A DNA stretch of 64,000 nt from Oleiagrimonas sp963747595 (GCA_963747595.1 CAVVFO010000001.1:806001-870000); one strand, 5' to 3'. Shown: positions 35,449 to 44,701, counted from the stretch's first letter. Notes: a model not told the origin generated them from the sequence alone. Translations and numbers: made by a program.

Positions 35449-36702
35449 GTGCAATCGCCAGCAGACGACATCGGAGCCGATCGCATCCGCCACGGCACGG
35501 CCGCCTTCCGCAAGACCAATCTGGCGCTGTTCGCCGCAGGCTTCTGCAATTTCAGTCTGCTCTATTGCGTGCAGCCGTTGATGCCCGAGTTCTCGCGGGT
35601 GTTTCATGTGGGCGCGGCCGCGGCCAGCCTGTCGCTGTCGTTGACCACGGGGTTGCTGGCGTTCGCCATGTTGATCTGCGGGGCAGTCTCCGACGCCTGG
35701 GGACGCAAGCCGGTGATGCTGGTTTCATTGCTGGCGTCTGCCTTGCTGACGCTGTTGATGGCGTGGATACCGGGGTGGTCCGGGTTGCTTGTGGTGCGCG
35801 CGCTGATGGGGCTTTCATTGAGCGGCGTGCCGGCGGTCGCCATGGCCTATGTCAGCGAGGAGATGCATGCCGATTCGGTGGGGCTGGCGATGGGCTTGTT
35901 CATCGGCGGCTCGGCCGTGGGCGGCATGGGTGGGCGCCTGTTGACCGGCGTGTTCACGGATCTTCTGGGCTGGCGGATTGCGGTGGCAGCGATCGCCGTG
36001 ATCGGAATTGTCACGGCGCTGATTTTCTGGCGCGCGTTGCCGCCGTCGCGGCACTTCAACGCGCGCCGGTTGCGTGCGCGCACATTGGCGCACACATTCG
36101 CGAGCCTGATGCGTGATCGCGGACTGCGGTGGCTGTTCGCCGAAGGCTTCTTGCTGATGGGGGCATTTGTCACCACCTACAACTACATCGGCTATCGCCT
36201 GCTGGCGCCGCCGTATGACCTCAGCCAGGCGTCCGAGGGCATGATTTTCGCGGTCTATCTGGTGGGCATTTTCAGCTCGACATGGATGGGACATCTGGCG
36301 AGCCGGCTGGGGCGCCGGAAGCTGTTCTGGTGCGCGTTCGTGCTGTTGCTGGCGGGGATCGGCCTGATGCTGTTGCGACCACTTCCACTTGTGGTGATGG
36401 GGCTGGCGGTGGTGACGTTCGGCTTCTTCGCCGGACACTCCATCGCGGCCAGCTGGGTAGGGCGGCGTGCCACGCATTCCAAGGCGCAGGCTTCGTCGTT
36501 GTACCTGTTTTCGTATTACATGGGCTCAAGTCTCGCCGGCGCTCTCGGCGGCGTGTTCTGGAATGCGCATGGCTGGCCGGGCGTGGCCGGGTTCACCGCG
36601 GCGCTGACGGTGATCGGCTTGATCGTGGCACTGCGCCTGATTGCCATTCCGCCGCTGGCGACGTCCGTGGACACGGCTACAGGTGCCGATGCGGCGCAGT
36701 GA
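35449..36702 (+). CDS. MFS transporter, YnfM-like
   Basis: The 417-residue, 12-segment membrane protein has the MFS motif AVSDAWGRKPVML between the second and third segments and a second version (GHLASRLGRRKLFW) in the other half. Its N terminus (LALFAAGFCNFSLLYCVQPLMPEF) is close to YnfM-family exporters. Translation probably starts at GTG 35449 with an AAGGA site upstream. Substrate unknown; relatives export arabinose or small toxic molecules. Confidence 0.88.
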   Translation: MQSPADDIGADRIRHGTAAFRKTNLALFAAGFCNFSLLYCVQPLMPEFSRVFHVGAAAASLSLSLTTGLLAFAMLICGAVSDAWGRKPVMLVSLLASALLTLLMAWIPGWSGLLVVRALMGLSLSGVPAVAMAYVSEEMHADSVGLAMGLFIGGSAVGGMGGRLLTGVFTDLLGWRIAVAAIAVIGIVTALIFWRALPPSRHFNARRLRARTLAHTFASLMRDRGLRWLFAEGFLLMGAFVTTYNYIGYRLLAPPYDLSQASEGMIFAVYLVGIFSSTWMGHLASRLGRRKLFWCAFVLLLAGIGLMLLRPLPLVVMGLAVVTFGFFAGHSIAASWVGRRATHSKAQASSLYLFSYYMGSSLAGALGGVFWNAHGWPGVAGFTAALTVIGLIVALRLIAIPPLATSVDTATGADAAQ

Positions 36703-36957
36703 GGGGCGTGGGATGGCGCAGCCTGCCGGTGACGTGACCGGCATGTGGAGCCCCGTGCGGTGTACCTTGGCGCGTGGTCATGCCAAAATACACGGCTTTC
36801 CGGCGCAACGCCGGTGTGTGGACGAGCAGATACCAGTGTAATTTTTCGCGCATCCAGTCTTGTGGCGCCGCTGCGGCGACACTCCATCTTTGTACTCGAA
36901 TGGCCTCCGATTGCGCCGCGTTCGGCGCAGGTGGCTCTGACTGCGCGTTGAAAATAT

Positions 36958-38475
36958 ATGTCCCTGAAATTTGCCGATGTCCGCAACAACATTCTTTCCG
37001 GCCTGACCGTCGCTCTGGCCCTGGTGCCCGAGGCACTGGCCTTCGCGCTGGTGGCAGGCGTCAATCCGCTGACCGGCCTGTATGCCGCGTTCATGATGTG
37101 CCTGATCACCGCCATCCTGGGCGGCCGGCCGGGCATGATCTCCGGTGCCACCGGATCCATGGCGGTGGTGATGGTGTCGCTGGTCGCCACGCACGGCGTG
37201 CAATACCTGTTTGCCACGGTGGTGATGCTGGGGGTGATGCAGCTGATCTTCGGTGCGCTGAAGTTCGGCAAGTTCATCCGCATGGTGCCGCACCCGGTGA
37301 TGCTGGGGTTCGTCAACGGCCTGGCGATCGTGATCTTCATGGCGCAACTGGGGCACTTCAAGACAAAGGGCGCCGATGGCCTCATGCACTGGCTGCACGG
37401 TACGCCGCTGCTGGTGATGCTGGGGCTGGTCGCGCTGAGCATGGTCATCATCTACGTGCTGCCCAAACTGACCAGGGCGGTGCCCTCGGCGCTGGCGGCG
37501 ATCGTCATCGTGGCGTTGCTGACCCAGCTGACCGGCATCGACACACGGACAGTGGGCGATCTGGCCTCCATCAAGGGTGGACTGCCGCCATTCCACATTC
37601 CCGACGTGCCGTGGAACTGGCAGACGCTGCGCATCGTGTTCCCGTATGCGCTGATCCTGTCCATCATTGGCCTGACCGAATCGCTGCTGACGCTGAACCT
37701 GATCGACGAGATGACCGAGACGCGCGGGCAGCCCAACCGCGAGTGCATGGCACAGGGCGCGGCCAATGTGGTCACCGGATTTTTCAGCGGCATGGGCGGC
37801 TGCGCCATGATCGGGCAGAGCATGATCAACGTGAACGCCGGGGCCACACGGCGGCTTTCCGGGATCGTTGCCGGCATTGCGTTGCTGTGTTTCATCCTGT
37901 TCGCGTCCGGCCTGATCGAGCGGATCCCGCTGGCGGCCCTGATCGGCGTGATGTTCGTGGTGGCGGAAAAGACCTTCGAGTGGGGCAGCGTGCGTGTGTT
38001 CGGCAAGGTGCCGCGCGCCGATGCATTGGTGGTGGTGGCGGTGACGCTGGTGACGGTATTCACGGATCTCGCCGTCGCGGTGGTGGTCGGCGTGGTGATC
38101 TCGGCGCTGGTGTTTGCCTGGAAGCATGCCAAGCATATCGATGTGACCACCCGCGTCGACCACGATGGCTGCAAGGTCTACGCACTGCACGGCACGCTGT
38201 TTTTCGCGTCCTCCAGCGGTTTCGCGGATCTGTTCACGCCGCATGAGGATCCGCGGGACGTGATCATCGAGTTCATGGACGCCAAGGTGATGGATCATTC
38301 GGCCATCGAGGCCATCGACGCGCTGGCCGAGCGCTACCAGAAGCTGGGCAAGCGCCTGCATTTGCGCCATCTGAGCCCGGATTGCGCGGAGCTGTTGCAC
38401 AAGGCGCGCGGCATGATCGAGGTGAATGTGCTGGAAGATCCCAACTATCACCTGGCGGACGATCAGTTGGGCTGA
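36958..38475 (+). CDS. SulP-family anion transporter with STAS domain
   Basis: The 505-residue protein has the SulP transmembrane core (LTVALALVPEALAFALVAG, GLYAAFMMCLITAILGGRPG, ISGATGSMAVVM) and a C-terminal cytoplasmic STAS domain from about residue 395 (VYALHGTLFFASSSGFADLF, VIIEFMDAKVMDHSAIEAID). Relatives move sulfate, bicarbonate or dicarboxylates; the substrate cannot be read from sequence. No strong ribosome-binding site precedes the ATG at 36958, which follows an AT-rich aaaatat. Confidence 0.92.
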   Translation: MSLKFADVRNNILSGLTVALALVPEALAFALVAGVNPLTGLYAAFMMCLITAILGGRPGMISGATGSMAVVMVSLVATHGVQYLFATVVMLGVMQLIFGALKFGKFIRMVPHPVMLGFVNGLAIVIFMAQLGHFKTKGADGLMHWLHGTPLLVMLGLVALSMVIIYVLPKLTRAVPSALAAIVIVALLTQLTGIDTRTVGDLASIKGGLPPFHIPDVPWNWQTLRIVFPYALILSIIGLTESLLTLNLIDEMTETRGQPNRECMAQGAANVVTGFFSGMGGCAMIGQSMINVNAGATRRLSGIVAGIALLCFILFASGLIERIPLAALIGVMFVVAEKTFEWGSVRVFGKVPRADALVVVAVTLVTVFTDLAVAVVVGVVISALVFAWKHAKHIDVTTRVDHDGCKVYALHGTLFFASSSGFADLFTPHEDPRDVIIEFMDAKVMDHSAIEAIDALAERYQKLGKRLHLRHLSPDCAELLHKARGMIEVNVLEDPNYHLADDQLG

Positions 38476-38510
38476 TCGTTTCCAGGCGACTCGCATCACC
38501 TGATTCTTGC

Positions 38511-38538
38511 CGTCATTCCGGCGAAAGCCGGAATGACG
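38511..38538. repeat. REP-like palindrome
   Basis: A perfect 12-bp inverted repeat (cgtcattccggc and its complement) around a gaaa loop. This gtcattcc...ggaatgac type is a widespread intergenic palindrome in bacterial chromosomes. It lies between convergent genes (SulP and the phosphodiesterase) and may serve as a terminator. Confidence 0.8.
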
Positions 38539-38577
38539 CACCTTGGGGGGCTTCTAGCGAGGATCTCCCTGCCCGTA

Positions 38578-39831
38578 TCAGCGGGCGTCGGGTTTCAGCA
38601 TGTCCTTCATGGTGGCGTAATCGCCGTCATTGGCCTGCGGCTTGATGTGCAGCAGATGCGCCATCAGCGGGTAGACATCCACGTTGGGGAATTCCGGTAC
38701 GGTCAGGCCGCGGCGGAAGGCCGGCCCGTGCGCAATGAACAGTGCGCGCATGGTAGGCGCATCGTTGTCGTAGCCGTGTTCGCCCAGGGCCATCGGATAG
38801 CTGCGATGGTCCAGTGCGGTCTTGCTGCTGATCTGCCAGCCGACATCGGCCACGTAGTCCAGCGGCGGCACACGCGGATTGCTGCCGTAGTGGTAGCGCT
38901 TGGGAAAATCCGCCCTGCGATAGCAATGCATGTGCGGGTGCGGCCGCAGCAGTTTGGCCGCGATTTCGTCGGCATATTGCGGCTTGGGGATGAAGCCGGC
39001 AACGATGCCCAGCGTCACCACGCGCACGTGCTTGAGGTCGATCAGCCGATTCATGCGAATCACCTGTCCTGCCGGTGTCGACGCCATGCCGTGATCGGAC
39101 ACCACGATGATGTTCATGTGGTGGAACAGATGGCGTTTCTTCAGGCCCGTCACCAGATGCGCCAGGGCGTTGTCGATGCGATGCATGGCGGCATTCACCT
39201 GCGGCGTATCCGGACCGTAGCGATGGCCTGCGTGATCGACGCGGTCGAAATACAGGGTGAGGAAATCGGGGCGTTGCGCGGGTGGCAGGTCCAGCCACTT
39301 CAGCACCTGGTCGACGCGCCGGGTCGGCGTCCACTTGCCGTTGTAGGCGCGCCAGTGATCGGGCCGCCGTCCGTGGATGCGGGTGCCGGAGCCGGGCCAG
39401 AACATGGTCGCGGTTTTCAGACCGGCCCTGTCCGCCGTCACCCAGATCGGTTCGCCTTCCGACCACCAGCGGCCATCGGCGACGGCGGTGCGGTTGCCCA
39501 GCGAAAACCTGCCCAGTCGCGGGTCATACATGGTGTTATTGACGATGCCGTGGTGGTCCGGGTACAGGCCGGTGACCAGGGTGTAATGGTTGGGAAAAGT
39601 CAGTGACGGGAATGCGGGCTTCATCGCCGCGGCGTGGACGCCTTGTGTGGACAGCATGGCCAGCGTGGGCGTGTGGCCGCGATGCAGGTAATCGGCGCGG
39701 AACGCATCGATGGAGATCAGCAGTACCGCAGGGTGCGTGCCATGGCGCGCAGGGCTGGGCGGGTTGCCGCAGGCCGCCGACGCGAGGGTCAGGCACAGCA
39801 GGGCGAGGCAGAGTCGAAACGCGTGACGCAT
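38578..39831 (-). CDS. Exported nucleotide pyrophosphatase/phosphodiesterase (alkaline phosphatase superfamily)
   Basis: The 417-residue product has an N-terminal signal (RLCLALLCLTLASAACGN, possibly a lipobox at Cys) and the ENPP fold: metal Asp in LLISIDAFRADYL, the nucleophile Thr in PSLTFPNHYTLVTGLYPDHH, the DRVDHAGHRYGP metal pair, VVSDHGM, and a C-terminal His in ALGEHGYDN. These are the two-zinc ligands of nucleotide pyrophosphatases/phosphodiesterases. It probably salvages phosphate from nucleotides or phosphodiesters in the periplasm. The ATG at 39831 lies opposite the next gene's start region. Confidence 0.9.
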   Translation of the reverse strand: MRHAFRLCLALLCLTLASAACGNPPSPARHGTHPAVLLISIDAFRADYLHRGHTPTLAMLSTQGVHAAAMKPAFPSLTFPNHYTLVTGLYPDHHGIVNNTMYDPRLGRFSLGNRTAVADGRWWSEGEPIWVTADRAGLKTATMFWPGSGTRIHGRRPDHWRAYNGKWTPTRRVDQVLKWLDLPPAQRPDFLTLYFDRVDHAGHRYGPDTPQVNAAMHRIDNALAHLVTGLKKRHLFHHMNIIVVSDHGMASTPAGQVIRMNRLIDLKHVRVVTLGIVAGFIPKPQYADEIAAKLLRPHPHMHCYRRADFPKRYHYGSNPRVPPLDYVADVGWQISSKTALDHRSYPMALGEHGYDNDAPTMRALFIAHGPAFRRGLTVPEFPNVDVYPLMAHLLHIKPQANDGDYATMKDMLKPDAR

Positions 39832-39871
39832 GATAAAATCAGGACAGTCGATATCCGGCCCATCATCGTCT

Positions 39872-40267
39872 ATGTCCGTGACGCGCGCATGTACCGAAAG
39901 GCGCAGCCGACGCCATATCCTGCTGGCGCAGCTGCTGGTCTGGCCGTTGCTGGCAACGGCAGGCCTTCCCCTGCAGGCCCACGTGCAGTCAACCTCGGGA
40001 GTGAAGCGGTTGCAGCATCTGCAGCAGCGCAATTCCACCCTGCGCCAGCAGAATATCCGCGAGCAGCAACGGCAAAGCAGCGCGAGCACGCAGCGCAAGA
40101 GCGTGCAGGACAGTGGGCTCAAGCGGCAACTGGATGATTCGGACAGCGCGCAGCATCAGCAGTATCAGCAGCATCGGCAGCAGACCCTCAGGAAGCATCC
40201 GGATCTTCCGCCGCCGGCGGATGTCCCGGTGAAACCCTCTCCCGCACCGGCCCAGAGCTCGGGGTGA
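39872..40267 (+). CDS. Exported Gln-rich hypothetical protein
   Basis: The 131-residue product starts with a basic/hydrophobic export-like segment (RRHILLAQLLVWPLLATAGL) and continues as a helical, highly Gln/Arg/Ser-rich chain (LQHLQQRNSTLRQQNIREQQ) with a Pro-rich tail (PPPADVPVKPSPAPAQ). No domain is recognised. An in-frame ATG at 39830 overlaps the divergent phosphodiesterase start and is less likely. The last 80 bases overlap the antisense pseudogene. Confidence 0.5.
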   Translation: MSVTRACTERRSRRHILLAQLLVWPLLATAGLPLQAHVQSTSGVKRLQHLQQRNSTLRQQNIREQQRQSSASTQRKSVQDSGLKRQLDDSDSAQHQQYQQHRQQTLRKHPDLPPPADVPVKPSPAPAQSSG

Positions 40268-40782
40268 TGCCCTCCTTTGCGTGAGCCGTCTCGGCCGCCG
40301 GGTGCGCCCATTGCAGGTGGTGCGGGTCGAACCCCCATTCCAGCAGTGGCTTGACGATCCGGAAGTACGGCGAGATATCCAAATCGCGCGGCGTGAACAG
40401 TTGCGCGTCGCGGATGTAAAGAATCTGCCGACGGGCGTGCCGTGCATTGCGCCAGCCGCGCTGCGCGCGTTCGATCTGCGGCAGAATGGGATAACGCACC
40501 ACATGAATGCATCCGCGAGCAGCGATGAGCAGATGGCCCGCGTCGGGTCGCCATTGCCCAAGGCCATCAAGCGCCGCCGCCAGCGTGCGGGCACCGGATC
40601 GTGCTGCTGAAGCGGCTGCTGCCTTCTACCAGCAGTACATCGCCCTTGCGCAGGGTCGAGGCCAGCAGAACGAATCCCGATGGGTGGAAGTGCCATCCAA
40701 GGCCGCGCAGCCTGGAAAGGAACCGCGCCCGCGCCCGTGAACGTCCCGGCCATTGGATGGCTCGAGCTGCCATGTTGCACAC
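40188..40782 (-). pseudogene. Decayed YiiX-like (permuted papain-type) lipid/peptide hydrolase gene
   Basis: Three minus-strand frames carry consecutive pieces of one protein family. Frame 1 (from about 40782) reads LLASTLRKGDVLLVEGSSRF, the conserved N-terminal GDVLL motif. At about 40600 the message jumps to frame 2, PARWRRRLMALGNGDPTRAI then CSSLLADAF, and at about 40505 to frame 3, VRYPILPQI followed by FTPRDLDISPYFRIVKPLLE. The roughly 75-100 residues between the first two pieces, which should hold the catalytic SHxA/His region, are missing. So one internal deletion with frame change and one single-base shift have killed the gene. The family identity is from memory of these motifs. Confidence 0.7.
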
Positions 40783-40989
40783 TTGCCATCAAATGTCCTG
40801 GTTGTCCCGGCGTGCCCGCAAGGTGCGAAGAAATGGCAAACGACGGGTATCGTGGACGCCCGCTCCCTGCGTGCTGATGTCCGCAGCAGTGGGCGCATGC
40901 GTGGAGTGTCGTGCGCCCCGGCTAGTGGCACTACCAGCGGTCACGGTCGCATGTTAAAACTCCGCCCCCGATCCACTGTGAAACTTTTC

Positions 40990-41862
40990 ATGCCCGCTTT
41001 TCGTCTGCACCGCGCCGTCGCGATCAGCCTTGCTGTCGCCACCTTCACGTTCAGTTCCAGCGCACTCGCGTGGGGGCCCGAGGGGCACGCCATCATCGCC
41101 GATATCGCCAGCCTGCACCTGACGCCGGTTGCGCGTGCACAAGTGCAACAGCTGCTGGCGCTGGAAGGCCATGCGCACCTCGGCCAGATTGCATCGTGGC
41201 CCGACGAGATCCGCAAGGATCAGCCCAGTACCGGGCCGTGGCATTACGTGGATATTCCATTGTCGGACACGCAGTACCGTGCTTCACGCGATTGTCCCCA
41301 CCGCAGCTGCGTGGTGGCGCGCATTCCGTATTTCGAGCACATCGTGGCCGATCCATCGGCGGCCCCGCGCAAGCGGTTGCGCGCCCTGAAGTTCCTGGTG
41401 CACTTCGTCGGTGACATCCAGCAGCCATTGCACGCCGAGGACCATCACGACAAGGGCGGCAATGAGGTCGAGATCACCTATTTCGGCCAGCCGACCAATC
41501 TGCACAGGATCTGGGACGGCGCCATCCTGGAGCGCGCGCTGCACCTGCACCTGGGCCCACACTACAGCTTCGACCATGCCGCCGTGTGGCAGGTGGCGCG
41601 CAAGCTCGATGCCCGCATCACTCCTGCCGAGCGCGCGCAGTGGGCGCCCGGGGGAATGACGCAACATCTTGACCAGTCGGTAGTGGAATGGGCCAACCAG
41701 TCGCATCAATTGGCGCGGTCGGTGGCGTATGCGGATCTGCCGAAACATCGAGCCCATGGCTGGTCTGCCGCCTACCAGGCCCGGGCGTGGCCAGTGGTAC
41801 GCACGCAACTGCAGCGTGGCGGCGTGCGTCTGGCCGCGGTGCTGAATGCTGCGTTTCATTGA
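40990..41862 (+). CDS. Secreted S1/P1-type nuclease
   Basis: The 290-residue protein has a signal peptide (AVAISLAVATFTFSSSALA) cleaved just before Trp, which is the N-terminal zinc ligand of this family (WGPEGHAIIADIA). Further zinc ligands are Asp in ASWPDEIRKD, His in GPWHYVDIPL, and the LVHFVGDIQQPLHAEDHHDKGG block, with the tri-zinc cluster complete. S1/P1 nucleases degrade single-stranded DNA/RNA and release 5'-nucleotides. Together with the nearby phosphodiesterase it could salvage extracellular nucleic acids. Start could also be the GTG at 40978. Confidence 0.93.
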   Translation: MPAFRLHRAVAISLAVATFTFSSSALAWGPEGHAIIADIASLHLTPVARAQVQQLLALEGHAHLGQIASWPDEIRKDQPSTGPWHYVDIPLSDTQYRASRDCPHRSCVVARIPYFEHIVADPSAAPRKRLRALKFLVHFVGDIQQPLHAEDHHDKGGNEVEITYFGQPTNLHRIWDGAILERALHLHLGPHYSFDHAAVWQVARKLDARITPAERAQWAPGGMTQHLDQSVVEWANQSHQLARSVAYADLPKHRAHGWSAAYQARAWPVVRTQLQRGGVRLAAVLNAAFH

Positions 41863-41938
41863 ACGTGATCTGAGACAGCTCGGGTGATTGCCTGCCGGTC
41901 CGTTACACTGCCGGCCGCGCGAATTTCCGAGCTGTGAC

Positions 41939-44482
41939 ATGAACGAGCCCCGACAAGCGCCTGATTCTTCATCTGCGCAGGACCGCGTGCGTGTACGCGG
42001 CGCCCGCGAACACAACCTGCGTGACATCGATCTGGATCTGCCACGCGATGCGCTGGTGGTGTTCACCGGCGTGTCCGGCTCAGGCAAATCGTCGCTGGCG
42101 TTCGGCACGCTGTATGCGGAGGCGCAGCGGCGTTATTTCGAATCGGTGGCGCCGTATGCGCGGCGCCTGATCGAGCAGGCCGGCGTGCCGGATGTGGACG
42201 CCATCGACGGCCTGCCGCCGGCGGTGGCGTTGCAGCAACGCCGCGGCGGTTCCAGCGCACGCTCCTCGGTGGGCAGCCTGACCACGTTGTCCAACGCGCT
42301 GCGCATGCTGTACTCGCGTGCCGGCGATTATCCGGCCGGACAGGCGTTGCTGGAGTCGGATGCGTTCTCGCCCAATACGCCGGCCGGCGCCTGCCCCGAA
42401 TGCCACGGGCTGGGCCGGGTGTTCGATGTCACCGAAGCGTCGATGGTGCCCGATCCGTCGCTGAGTATCCGCGAGCGGGCGATTGCCGCCTGGCCGCAGG
42501 GGTGGCAGGGCAAGAACTATCGCGAGATCCTGATGACACTGGGCTACGAGGTGGATACGCCGTGGCGTGATTTGCCGCGCGAGCAGCGCGACTGGATCCT
42601 GTTCACCGATGAGCAGCCCACGGTCCCGGTGTTCCGCGACGTGACCGCCGAGGCGGCGCGTGCGGCCTACGCGCGTGGCGAAGCCGGCAACTACAAGGGC
42701 ACATACGTCAGCGCACGTGCCTATGTGCTCAATGCTTTTGCCACCACGCAAAGTGCGGGCATCAAGAAGCGACTGGCGCGCTACATGGTGGCCGGCAAGT
42801 GTCCGGAGTGTGGCGGCAGACGGCTGCGTCGCGAGGCGCTGGCGGTGACCTTCGCCGGCATGGACATTGCGGCGGCCTCGCGTTTGCCGATCCGGCAATT
42901 GCGCCAGCATCTGCTTCCCGCTGCCGATCATGGCGCGGTCGACGATGACGCGCATCCCGAAAAAACACTTGTTGCTCAGCGCATTGCCCGGGATGTGTGT
43001 GCACGTATCGAGACGCTGACGGATCTCGGTCTGGGCTATCTGTCGCTGGACCGCAGCACGCCGACTCTCTCGCCCGGCGAACTGCAGCGGCTGCGTCTGG
43101 CCACGCAGCTGCGCTCGCAGCTGTTCGGCGTGGTCTACGTGCTGGACGAGCCTTCCGCTGGCCTGCATCCGGCGGATACCGAGGCGCTCCTGCGCGCCCT
43201 GCAGCGGCTCAAGGAGGGCGGCAATTCGTTGTTCGTGGTGGAGCACGAGCTGGACGTGATCCGCGCCGCGGATTGGCTTGTCGACATCGGTCCGGACGCA
43301 GGCGAGCAGGGCGGCCGCGTGCTCTACAGCGGCGCACCGGACGGGCTGCGTGATTGCCACGCTTCGCACACGCGTCGTTATCTGTTCGATGCGCCGCTGG
43401 AAACGCCACGTGCGCCGCGCTCCGCGGCCGGCTGGCTGCGTCTGCAGGGCGTCAGCCGCAACAACGTGCGCGGTCTGGATGTGGCCTTGCCCCTGGGTGT
43501 GCTGACCACAGTCAGCGGCGTCTCCGGCGCCGGCAAGTCCAGTCTGGTCAGCCAGGCCCTGGTGGATCTGCTGAGTGCGCGGCTGGGAACGCGCCACGAC
43601 GTCGAGGAAGAGGGTGACGACCTGCCCATGGAGGACGCACCGGCGCCGGCAGCCGGGCGCATCGTCGAAGGGATGGACAGGGTGGCCCGGCTGATCCGCG
43701 TCGACCAGAAACCCATCGGCCGCACGCCGCGCTCCAATCTGGCCACCTACACCGGCCTGTTCGACCACGTACGCAAACTCTTCGCGGCCACGCCCGAAGC
43801 ACGCAGGCGCAAGTACAGCATGGGTCGGTTCTCCTTCAACGTGGCCAGGGGGCGCTGCGCCACGTGTGAGGGCGAGGGCTTCGTGTCCGTGGGATTGCTG
43901 TTCCTGCCGTCGGTCTATGCGCCGTGTCCGGACTGTCACGGCGCGCGCTACAACGACGCCACGCTGGAGATCACCTGGCAGCGGCGCAACATCGCCGCAG
44001 TGCTGGATCTGACAGTGGATGCCGCCGCGGGCTTTTTCGGTGACCACGTGCCGGCACTGGCGCGCGCCCTGGCCACGTTGCGTCAGGTGGGTCTGGGCTA
44101 TCTGCGCCTGGGCCAGCCGGCCACCGAACTGTCCGGCGGCGAAGCGCAGCGCATCAAGCTGGCCACCGAGCTGCAGCGGCAGCAGCGAAGCCACACGCTG
44201 TACGTGCTGGATGAACCCACCACCGGGTTGCACCCGGCCGATGTGGATCGCCTGATGACCCAGTTGCAGGGGCTGGTGGACGCGGGCCATACGGTGATCG
44301 TGGTCGAACACGACCTGCGCGTCATCGCCGCCAGCGACTGGATGATCGACATGGGTCCCGGCGCCGGCGATGAGGGTGGACAGGTGGTGGCCGAAGGCAC
44401 CCCCGCGCATATCGCCGCCTCCGCGCAGGGCGCGACGGGGTCCTATCTGGCACGCGCGCTTGAGCGCACATTCCATTCTTAG
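41939..44482 (+). CDS. Short UvrA paralogue (UvrA2-like ABC ATPase)
   Basis: The 847-residue protein has two ABC ATPase halves: Walker A GVSGSGKSSLAFG and GVSGAGKSSLVSQA, signatures LSPGELQRLRLA and LSGGEAQRIKLA, Walker B VVYVLDEPSAGLHP and LYVLDEPTTGLHP. Zinc-module Cys pairs (CPECHGLGR/CPECGGRRL and CATCEGEGF/CPDCHGARY) are present. After the NALRMLYSRAGDY segment it passes straight to the zinc module, so the UvrB-binding and insertion domains of true UvrA (about 940 residues) are missing. The second half begins near residue 510. It probably acts apart from the UvrB/UvrC path; function inferred only. Confidence 0.9.
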   Translation: MNEPRQAPDSSSAQDRVRVRGAREHNLRDIDLDLPRDALVVFTGVSGSGKSSLAFGTLYAEAQRRYFESVAPYARRLIEQAGVPDVDAIDGLPPAVALQQRRGGSSARSSVGSLTTLSNALRMLYSRAGDYPAGQALLESDAFSPNTPAGACPECHGLGRVFDVTEASMVPDPSLSIRERAIAAWPQGWQGKNYREILMTLGYEVDTPWRDLPREQRDWILFTDEQPTVPVFRDVTAEAARAAYARGEAGNYKGTYVSARAYVLNAFATTQSAGIKKRLARYMVAGKCPECGGRRLRREALAVTFAGMDIAAASRLPIRQLRQHLLPAADHGAVDDDAHPEKTLVAQRIARDVCARIETLTDLGLGYLSLDRSTPTLSPGELQRLRLATQLRSQLFGVVYVLDEPSAGLHPADTEALLRALQRLKEGGNSLFVVEHELDVIRAADWLVDIGPDAGEQGGRVLYSGAPDGLRDCHASHTRRYLFDAPLETPRAPRSAAGWLRLQGVSRNNVRGLDVALPLGVLTTVSGVSGAGKSSLVSQALVDLLSARLGTRHDVEEEGDDLPMEDAPAPAAGRIVEGMDRVARLIRVDQKPIGRTPRSNLATYTGLFDHVRKLFAATPEARRRKYSMGRFSFNVARGRCATCEGEGFVSVGLLFLPSVYAPCPDCHGARYNDATLEITWQRRNIAAVLDLTVDAAAGFFGDHVPALARALATLRQVGLGYLRLGQPATELSGGEAQRIKLATELQRQQRSHTLYVLDEPTTGLHPADVDRLMTQLQGLVDAGHTVIVVEHDLRVIAASDWMIDMGPGAGDEGGQVVAEGTPAHIAASAQGATGSYLARALERTFHS

Positions 44483-44655
44483 GGTGGATCAAGGAACGCA
44501 GTGACGGATCCGCCTGCTTGCCGCGCAGTTTGGTTGTCGCCCTTAAGGGGTAAGGGGCAAATTGCAGCATCGCAAAGGCGCCGCATCGCGCGCTATCGCC
44601 CATCCTGCGTCCCTGCAAGCAGGCGGCTCCGTCACTGGCGTTCCTTGAGCCGCCC
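44482..44655. repeat. 174-bp intergenic element with 40-bp inverted repeats
   Basis: The left arm (44482-44520) and right arm (44616-44655) are inverted copies that match at 36 of about 40 positions, with one single-base gap. The 95-base centre contains short internal symmetry (ccttaagg). It directly abuts the UvrA2 stop codon, so its transcript would fold into a long stem. A related copy lies at 32218-32310. No transposase is visible; it could be a MITE-like element or a structured terminator. Confidence 0.75.
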
Positions 44656-44701
44656 CACGATTTGCGATGCTTCTTTCATTCCACACACCCGGAGATGCGT
44701 C

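Noticed and set aside
40281..40740. Plus-strand small frames over the pseudogene region
   Set aside because: The minus strand explains the sequence through three consecutive family motifs; the plus frames have no recognisable features.
42080..44476. 798-codon minus-strand frame
   Set aside because: Exact shadow of the UvrA-like gene, with no domain and composition typical of an antisense frame.
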